Assembly (NCBI RefSeq): GCF_001625215.2
Contig: NC_030383.2
Coordinates: 9,312,779 to 9,376,778, forward strand
DNA: 64,000 nucleotides
Reading direction: 5' to 3'
From: Daucus carota subsp. sativus
Lineage: Eukaryota > Streptophyta > Magnoliopsida > Apiales > Apiaceae
Both the position numbers and the translations under genes were made by a program. The notes below the pieces were generated by a model, which was given only the letters and a program-made list of their open reading frames with translations, had not been told where the DNA came from and did no database searches. Of this stretch, positions 56,946 through 64,000 are shown piece after piece. The stretch's first letter is position 1. Every line of letters begins with the position of its first letter.

Positions 56946-59922
56946 TCAGCTGTTGTACACCCTGTTTTTAGCAATTTTTTCTGCCTCAGCAACACTCAAA
57001 TGCCTTATCCCATTTTCTTTAAGCCACACTTCCCCACCTGCTAAACTTCCCTGAAGTTGATTTTTATCCATTTTTAGTAACCTCAGGCCCTCGCTAATTT
57101 TGGGGAAGAAGCCTTCGGGTCTCAAACACCAGGCCCCAAAAACACCAAAGAGAACTGTCAAATCATTACCAAACCTCTCGGTGCCACCATCATGGAACTT
57201 AGCATTGCTGAAGAGAATTCCATTGAATATCAATTTATCCACCCCACTTGCCAGACTTCTCCACAGCCCAACAAAGTCCATCTTATTTAAACTCCCTTCC
57301 AACACCGATACTTTTCCCTGAAGATAATCTAGCGCGTCAACCAATGATCTTGATACAACCAAGCCTTCTTCACTTCTTTCCTGCCATTGCTTCCTGTTCT
57401 TAATATAATCTCGACATCTAGCATCAAAACCCCTCAATACCACAGTTGATAACATTTCAATCCATTCTACCCTGAATTCTTCAAGTTTTCTAATTTCTTC
57501 ACCTAGAATACCACATCCAATATCTCCCATTGAAACTTCATTGATACTATTCTCTGCAAATGATGTCCCATATGACTCCGCTTCTTTCAGCCCCATCTCA
57601 AGAAAAAAGACATCCTCACACCATTCTTTCAAAACTGTCTCCACGTAGCGAACTGCATTAACAGACCTTGTAACTTTAATTAAAGCAGCATCGTCAGTCA
57701 AGGCAGTTAGCCCCTCAGCTTCTTGGCACCTGAGAGATACAGAGTCCAAGAACTTATATATTACAGGTGCCCCTGCAACTCTAACAAACCTCGACCTTAA
57801 TGATATCCTAGGTATTGACCGACAACGATCAATTAAAGAAGACAACCGGTCAAGAAAAGCACCAGATATTGCAGGAGATTTATATTCTTCTGCACCAAAA
57901 AGAACGGCTGCTCCTTGAACATCCATTGACCAACCTCTCTCATCCTCCACTTCTAACTTCAATTTATCAAGTACCTCATTCAGTTCTATTTCAGCCCAGA
58001 GTTCAAGCCAGTCAGGTCGATCACAGAAGACTTGTAAAGAAGTCAGCTTCTGCATATTTCCCTCTTCCTGAAGAGAGACCAGAATTCCAGATTGAACTAT
58101 CAGAGAATGGACTCGTTTATCAAAAGAAATCATCAAGTCAATAAGATTTAGCCAAGATATTCGAGCTTGTGATTGTATTCCAGTGACAACATCTTCGTCC
58201 AACTGACCAACATATACAGGAAATATCTCTTTCGCCAAATAAGTGGATAGAGAAGATACCATCGCTGAGATCCATTCTTCCCTACAACTATATCCTAATA
58301 ACATTGCTTCATCAACCAGTGGTTGCAATAAATCATCCATGGTGTCCACATAATCCCGAGTAATTTTATATACAAGAGCAAAAATGAATTCCGGCTTATC
58401 AACCCATTTTGAGAAATGGCGCTGGGATGCTATAAACAAAGAATTCACAAGCTCTTCAATAGTCCACAATGGTTGGCACAGAGCAACTTCCAAATTATGC
58501 CCCTCAAGTTGCCGAGATTTTCGCTGTATTTGCAATTCCTGCAGACTGCATAATGCAAGAAAACTTTCACAATACTGGCGTTTAAGTTCACCTTGCATCG
58601 AAAATAGTGGATTTGAGACGGCAGCTGAATTCTTTTTATCAGTATCTATTGTACTAGAAGAAGAGATAGAAGGTGGCCATCCAAGTGATACAAGAAGGGA
58701 GCGGTGATCTGCAATTGCTTGTGGTCTCAAAGTGGCTAAGGCCCTATCAACTCTGTGGTCAACAGCCAACACAAGACGTGCCCACTGAGGGCGTGCTTTA
58801 GTAACCCAAGCTAATATATCTTCTGCCTGTTTTAGAGCTTTAATGGCAATGAGGCGTACATCCTTCAAGGAAAAAAGAAGATACAAAGAGATTGCTGGTG
58901 AGAAAGTATTCACAAGGACATTAAACGGAACTAACAAATAATGGAGATGGTCACCTCTAAATTACGCGAGGATGGATGTTTTCTTAGATTTCTGTTCACC
59001 ACAGATGATACAGCATCTTCAATGTCACCAACCAAGGTGTCCAATTTCAAAGCCGTCTCTGAGAAGATATATGATTTAGAAAATTAAAACAACTTTGGTG
59101 CTTACTTCAGATTGTAGAGACCTAGAAGGAGTCGTTTGTACATTCAACATAAAAAGTTATTCAAATGATGGTGGTACTGCGAATATTCACTGTGTACCAA
59201 AAAAAGTACTAGCACATCAACTATGTGAGGTATGCTTAAAAGCCAACACAAATCAGACTACATATGGAAATAATGGCCAGGTAAAACAGTGGCATTCTAT
59301 AATTATGTTTCTATGTATCAAAAGGTCGAGCATTTCCACTGAACTGAGCACAGGTAGTGCGGTACGACGGTAACTCAATATTAAAAACCTAACACTTGTC
59401 ATATTTCACACCAACTGAAACACTAATCTATTCACACAGAATACGTTGAGTAAAATATGAATACCAGCATAAAGACGGACAGCCTCCACCCTAGCCACTT
59501 CCTTGGCAAGAGCCGGTAGCTCTGATCTCCCTGTTCCATCTGAATGATGCCATCAACAATCAATTTTAGACATTTTTGTTTACATATAGAAAAAGAGGAC
59601 TGAGAGGAAGGACCTGACCTGATAAACTAGAATCGCCGGCAGAGAGTGCTGTATAAGAATGAAGATCCGATAGATTGGCTTTAACGGAAGTGAGGTGAGT
59701 AGCAAATTGAGAAGAGAAAGAGGCGTAAGAGAATAAACGAGATTCGAGGATGTGGTTAAGATCAGAAAGAGTTTTTTCCAAGCCGTTGCACTCAGATTCT
59801 AACTCCAGAAGCAGGCTAGATGAAGCTTCTTGATCATGTTTTGTACGGAGCTTTGTATCCAAATAACTTATCACAGAAGGAGAAAGAGATGATGCTGGAG
59901 GTAGAATCATCTCACTTATCAT
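56946..59922 (-). CDS. RINT1/TIP20 family protein, MAG2-like (MAG2L)
   Basis: Four coding exons, 59922-59619, 59539-59465, 59058-58955 and 58862-56946, join into 799 residues. MAG2 and its paralogue are the plant RINT-1/Tip20 subunits of the ER tethering (Dsl1/NRZ-type) complex that receives COPI vesicles from the Golgi and supports export of storage proteins. The N-terminus (SLSPSVISYLDTKL) and length of about 800 point to the MAG2-like paralogue rather than MAG2. The N-terminal 150 residues form predicted coiled coils. The RINT1/TIP20 domain fills exon 4 (LAVDHRVDRALATLRP, KWVDKPEFIFALVYKITRDY, DRPDWLELWAEIEL, ...SVAEAEKIAKNRVYNS). Long helical exon 4 without introns is typical. Start 59922 directly follows a 5'UTR intron acceptor. 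A second in-frame ATG lies four codons later. Confidence 0.92.
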
Positions 59923-59926
59923 TATT

Positions 59927-60881
59927 CTGTCAAAATTAAGAAACATAAGAGCAATGTTAATAACCTGGATATAACAAGGGGAGCTTACATTAGAAACTCT
60001 TTAAAATAAAAGTCATAGAAAGTTTTGTAGGCTGTTGGATCCAAATAAATTAAGGCCCAGCTAATTTGGCTAAAAATTGCTTAAAAATTTGGACAGTAAT
60101 TTTTTTGCACTTAGGTTGGAAAGCTCGGTCATTCTCCTAAAAAACAAAAAGCTGGCATAATCGGTAATTTGATGTAGTGCTATTTCTTTAAATAACTGGA
60201 AATTTTAACTAATAAGGTTTAACACAACTAAGTGTTGAATCTTATTCTAAGTACTTGCTTTATCTTTCTATGCCTTAAATTTGAAATCGTAAGTCTTAAA
60301 AAAACTTTGACGATTACATAAAATTTATAAAATCAAAACGTATAGCATATAAAAACACAAATTCACTTTAAGTTCAACACAAGTTTGTCGAACCTTAACA
60401 TCATAATACTCCCATACATACAGATGCTAAATTATAATTTGACCTGGACTTAATTTGAAGTATCCTAAATGTCCACATCGATGATTTCTTCCATTAACAC
60501 AAATTTAACAGAACAAGTTTCGTAGCACTTATCCACTATAAACTCTCCGAAACTTTTTGATCCCCTAATTACTCAGGTCATCTAAGCCTGTAATCTACTC
60601 GAATTACCTAACAGATTTTTCGAGTGCCGAATTCAGTTTCAACGAAATTCATAGAAATGTTCCGAGACAATGACAGCATGATCACATTCCGAAACAAATT
60701 CAAAATTAACATTACCTAAACTCAGTTAAATATATTAATCAATGAATCTCTTGGCAAATTACCAGTAAAAAAAAGTACACATAGGAGAGAGTTAGCTACT
60801 AAACCTACATAATACAATACGGAAACAACAAAAATTATTGAATAAATCTGGGATACACACGCACATATGTATAGGCGTTAC
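59927..60881 (-). other. 5'UTR intron of the MAG2-like gene
   Basis: On the minus strand a leader exon (about 60965-60882, ending ...gaggatcag) is followed by gtaacgcc, and 'ttaattttgacag' ends at 59927, four bases before the ATG. The donor and acceptor fit, but transcription data would be needed to confirm them. Confidence 0.55.
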
Positions 60882-61129
60882 CTGATCCTCAGACCTCAAG
60901 AGAAGAGTCAAATTGAAGAGAATGATTAAGAATGAAAATTTGTTTCTCTCCCAACGGATCCCTCTCCTTTGCAACTGAAGTTGGTTAATTTGGATTTTGG
61001 GCTCAAATTCTTCTTTGGGCCTAGTGACTTGGATTTAGTACACTTCAATTTTGGTTTAGTGTTAAAAAAACCTTTTTGTGTCTTTGGTTCGTGGTATAAG
61101 TATGGGTTTTGTTCATTCCAAACACATAC

Positions 61130-61851
61130 ACGGTGTTTGGTTGAAAATTTTCTTCCCTCATACCCACAAGATATGAGATTTTCATACTGAAGGGGGAGCC
61201 CTCAAACCCACAAGGTATGAGATTTTCATACCCAAAGGGGAGGTGGGTATGTAAAATGGGTTTCAGGTATCAAATTCTTTTCCTTTTATTTTCATTACTA
61301 TTTTTATCATTTCATGTAGATTATTAATACAAAATAAAATTAATGACTCAAAAATATATATAAATATTAATTTAATAATATTTTAAATTAATTACAATTG
61401 ATAACTCATAAATATTATAATTCAACCATATTCATTCCACCACTCAACCAAACAACTGATATCAGATATGATACCTCAAACTCATACTCCCTCCGTCCCA
61501 GCCAATTCTTTACGTTTGGTTTGAGCACGGAGGTTAAGAAATATGTATAAAGTAGTGGAAAAGAGAAAGAAAAGTGGGTGAAGTGGCGGGACCCATCAAT
61601 TTTTAATATATAAAAGAGAGATAGTGGAGTAAAAGTAGTGTGAAAAGGGAGTAAAAGTAGTGTGAAAAGGAAGGAAAAGTTGGGAAGTGGTGGGACCCAT
61701 TTACTATTTTTGGTAAGTTTTGAAATGTAAAGAATTGGATGGGACATCCCAAAAAGGAAACTGTAAAGAATCTGGTGGGACGGAGGGAGTACTAGTTTAA
61801 CCTGATTTCTCATTGCAACCCCATACCCTCTCTTCAACCAAACGACCCCTT
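61130..61851. mobile_element. Harbinger-type MITE containing a nested Stowaway
   Basis: The left end cggtgtttggttgaa and right end ttcaaccaaacgacc are inverted. Subterminal cctcataccca (left) mirrors tgcaaccccataccc (right, as its inverse). The borders are good to a few bases. The insertion at 61487-61789 splits it. Confidence 0.6.
61487..61789. mobile_element. Stowaway-type MITE, well preserved
   Basis: The ends ctccctccgtcccagcc and ggtgggacggagggag are inverted with TA on both sides (61485-61486, 61790-61791). An internal tandem duplication (gtaaaagtagtgtgaaaagg, twice, 61629-61671) and the repeated 'gtgggacccat' are seen. Its clean ends suggest it is younger than the other Stowaway copies here. 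Confidence 0.9.
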
Positions 61852-62184
61852 AGTTTTTATGAGTGAAAAGCCCAATTTAGATTGTGTTTCGAATTACTGA
61901 CCAAAAAAATTGCATTTCAAATTAATTATTTTATAATTTGAAATTTTATTAAATAAGAATTGCATGTTTTAGGTCATTTATATTGAATATATTACATTCA
62001 TATAGATACTACTACTTCAAATAAAGATATTTAATCCCCGTCATGTGTTTTTTTTATGATAAAGAAAAGTTTAAAAAAATATTGAAGTTGAGAGAAAAGT
62101 TATACAAAAATTTGTTTATATTCTGCTCTTCTTTGTGTTTCAACTAGTATATTTGTTACTGTTATTTGACATTTTTTTTAACGT
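61852..62184. other. AT-rich spacer, nothing assigned
   Basis: No exon or repeat was recognised. Confidence 0.4.
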
Positions 62185-62260
62185 AGAAAACCGCAGCCGC
62201 TACCCTTCAGGTGCGCACTGGGTAAACCCACGAGCTCACGCAATAGCCTGCAAACTACGT
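62165..62260 (-). mobile_element. SINE-like or LINE 3'-end fragment, copy 2
   Basis: On the minus strand ttgcgtgagctcgtgggttt ... gggtagcggctgcgg, then ctacgtt and an A run (62165-62180). It is the same segment as at 16866-16950, with a slightly longer conserved 5' side (ggttcacgtagtttgcaggc). Confidence 0.6.
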
Positions 62261-62579
62261 GAACCAGATAAACCGCATTTTTTTTCTCAAATTTTCTCAG
62301 TTTTAATAATTTTTTAAGTGAAAATTAGAAAATGACTAATTTATTTATATTGTTATTTTCTTTAAAAAAATTAGTCAGAAAATTTTGACGTGCATGACAA
62401 AATTTATATTGTTATGTATGTAAGTTTTATCATACATATGTAATAGTTTGATGCCATAAAGAAAAACTGAAAAACCTATGTTATACAGTGCATTACAAGT
62501 AGGAAATCTTACAATACATTGCCAGTTTTCATATATATAATTACAAGAAATAGCTAGTTAAATTACAGTATGATCAAAG
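62261..62579. other. 3' flank of the NAC gene
   Basis: AT-rich; probably the 3'UTR and downstream region of the minus-strand NAC gene. Confidence 0.4.
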
Positions 62580-64000
62580 TTAATACTGATCATTCCAGGA
62601 GATACTTGGAAACCCTACTTCAGATAAAAAACTCTCTGAACTTCCTTCACCAAAACTCATTGGTGAATCTTTGATCATCATCATCACATCACAAGGAGGA
62701 GGAATATCCATACCTGTATAATCAGCATTAACATTATCACCGATCTTTGCAAGATAATGATCTATGGCCTCATCCCTAACCATTTTATTGTCACATGAAG
62801 ATGAAGTATTTGCCGAATAATTCCCCAGGTAACTAGCAGAACCGCTACTAATTATTGGCTTGTTCTGCAGTGGTAATTGTACATTATTGGTGATTATTGG
62901 TAAGGTGGTTACATGGTTCGGGTTTGTGTGTATGTTATTAGTAGTATAAATATTGGAGAAGCAGGGCACTTGCGGATGAGAGTGACTATGGTTTTGGTTA
63001 AAACTGATGTAAGAATCCATCAGCGGAGGTAGATGATTTGATGCAGGAATGTTACTGATATTAGTTTCTTGATTATACCAGCTGCCATCATTTTGTATGT
63101 CTTGTTTGGGACTATCATTCGAAGCTTCTTTGTTTTTGTGAAACACTCTGCAGAGTACCCAATCTTCCTGCTTGATTATCCATATACAAACATTAAGGCC
63201 AAACAAATTATAAATATATTAGCGAAATGATTGACTAAATAGAGTACATTTATATAGGGTTAGTGAGATTAGTGACATTGACATTATGATTAAGATACTT
63301 GAAGACAAAGGAGTAGGTTCGATTGGCTATTATGTTCACACCATATCATATTACTATGCTTAGATCTTGTTAACATCAGCATGATTTTTTATCATGTAAT
63401 TGTTTATTCTAATTAACATGCTTTACATGAAGTGTATTAAGTATTATTGTGATTAGGTATTGTGTCATTCTTATTAATCATAAGTCAGCTATGTTATTTT
63501 CATGACTCATTCAGTTTTCCCACTTGCCATGCTCACTCAGAAATAATACAGAAACTGATACTGTGTGTGTTCACCCCAACACAATTATTCGTAAAGACCA
63601 TGAGCTTTAGACAAATAGCACTAGACAAATGAAGTGGTTAAAGCTCGTAATATGAAAGATCATTTGTTAAGTTTACTATTAATAATTTGGATGCAGTTAT
63701 GTAAAAAAAAAATGTAAATTAGTATTAAAAAAATATAAAGGAGAAGGAAACTAACCAACCTTGGAAGAAATAGTTATTCCTGAAGGTTCTTCAAGCCGAA
63801 ATTCATGCATGACCCAGTTAGTTTTCTTGCCTTTAGGAGCCCTCCCTTGATAGAACACCAAGGTTTTCCTCATCCCAACGAGCCTCCTCTTCCTGCATAC
63901 TGGTCTATCTTTTCCGGTAGCCTTCCAATACCCTGAAATTGTAGCCCGGTTTGTACGTTTTCCCGTGGCGTATTTCCTGTCTCTAAGGCTGTAAAAATAC
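62580..64000 (-). CDS. NAC transcription factor, NAC1 (NAC21/22)-type, 5' part outside window
   Basis: Two exons are visible: one from the window edge down to 63760, and the last from 63167 to 62580. They join in phase 0 at ...[22 protein letters not shown]. The first holds NAC subdomains C-D ([66 protein letters not shown]), which carry the DNA-binding and dimer surface. The [13 protein letters not shown] wording is closest to the NAC1/NAC21/22 subgroup, linked to auxin signalling and lateral roots in Arabidopsis. The C-terminal 180 residues are Asn/Ser/His-rich, as in activation regions, and end [10 protein letters not shown]. The start codon and subdomains A-B lie beyond 64000. Confidence 0.92.
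63168..63759 (-). other. Last intron of the NAC gene
   Basis: GT donor at 63759 (aag|gttggtt) and AG acceptor at 63168 (tcaagcag). It is placed where NAC genes commonly carry their second intron, after subdomain D. No repeat was recognised inside. Confidence 0.8.

Overview
This 64 kb window is nuclear DNA of a flowering plant. Intron-split genes encode plant-specific proteins (PsbR, a NAC factor, SURNod19), the background is AT-rich, and there are many plant-type mobile elements (Stowaway, Tourist/Harbinger, CACTA and Mutator-like MITEs, Helitrons, SINEs, LINE-like retroposons and a Ty3/gypsy chromovirus). Protein similarity suggests a eudicot, possibly an asterid, but the species cannot be fixed from the sequence alone. 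There is no operon, CRISPR array, rRNA or tRNA gene that I could recognise.

Layout. 1-7 kb: one coding exon of an unrecognised gene (minus strand, 2323-2457) in MITE-rich DNA. 7.1-8.1 kb: an RraA-like (putative HMG/CHA aldolase) gene, plus strand, with a 5'UTR intron. 9.3-21 kb: two tandem SURNod19 paralogues on the minus strand with identical exon plans, separated by about 4.4 kb holding a tandem pair of TIR elements, two Helitron ends and a SINE-like tail. 22.4-28.5 kb: a nine-exon gene for a membrane J-domain protein with a Jiv90 region (DNAJC14 type), minus strand. 29-36.5 kb: a gene-free accessory stretch with two poly(A) retroposons flanked by target-site duplications and nested Harbinger-type MITEs. 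36.5-53 kb: mitochondrial adrenodoxin (ferredoxin) reductase, plus strand, 13 exons. Its intron 10 is about 11.6 kb and holds a very young 5.4 kb chromovirus, a decayed copia gag-protease fragment and arrays of MITE-like units. 54.5-55.5 kb: PsbR of photosystem II, plus strand. 56.9-60.9 kb: a MAG2-like/RINT1 ER-tethering protein, minus strand. 62.6 kb to the right edge: a NAC1 (NAC21/22)-type transcription factor, minus strand, cut by the window end.

The genes are functionally unrelated housekeeping or regulatory loci, as is usual for a plant chromosome arm. I reconstructed exon borders by hand from frame continuity and GT/GC-AG signals. All assembled coding sequences except the retroelements are uninterrupted. 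I found no convincing new enzymatic or defence system. The most unusual items are the giant element-filled intron with a nearly unmutated LTR retrotransposon, two chimeric retroposons carrying gene-like 5' ORFs, the near-perfect hairpin in PsbR intron 1, a MITE built around repeated short palindromes, and the TIR elements carrying GGTGGA-type minisatellites.
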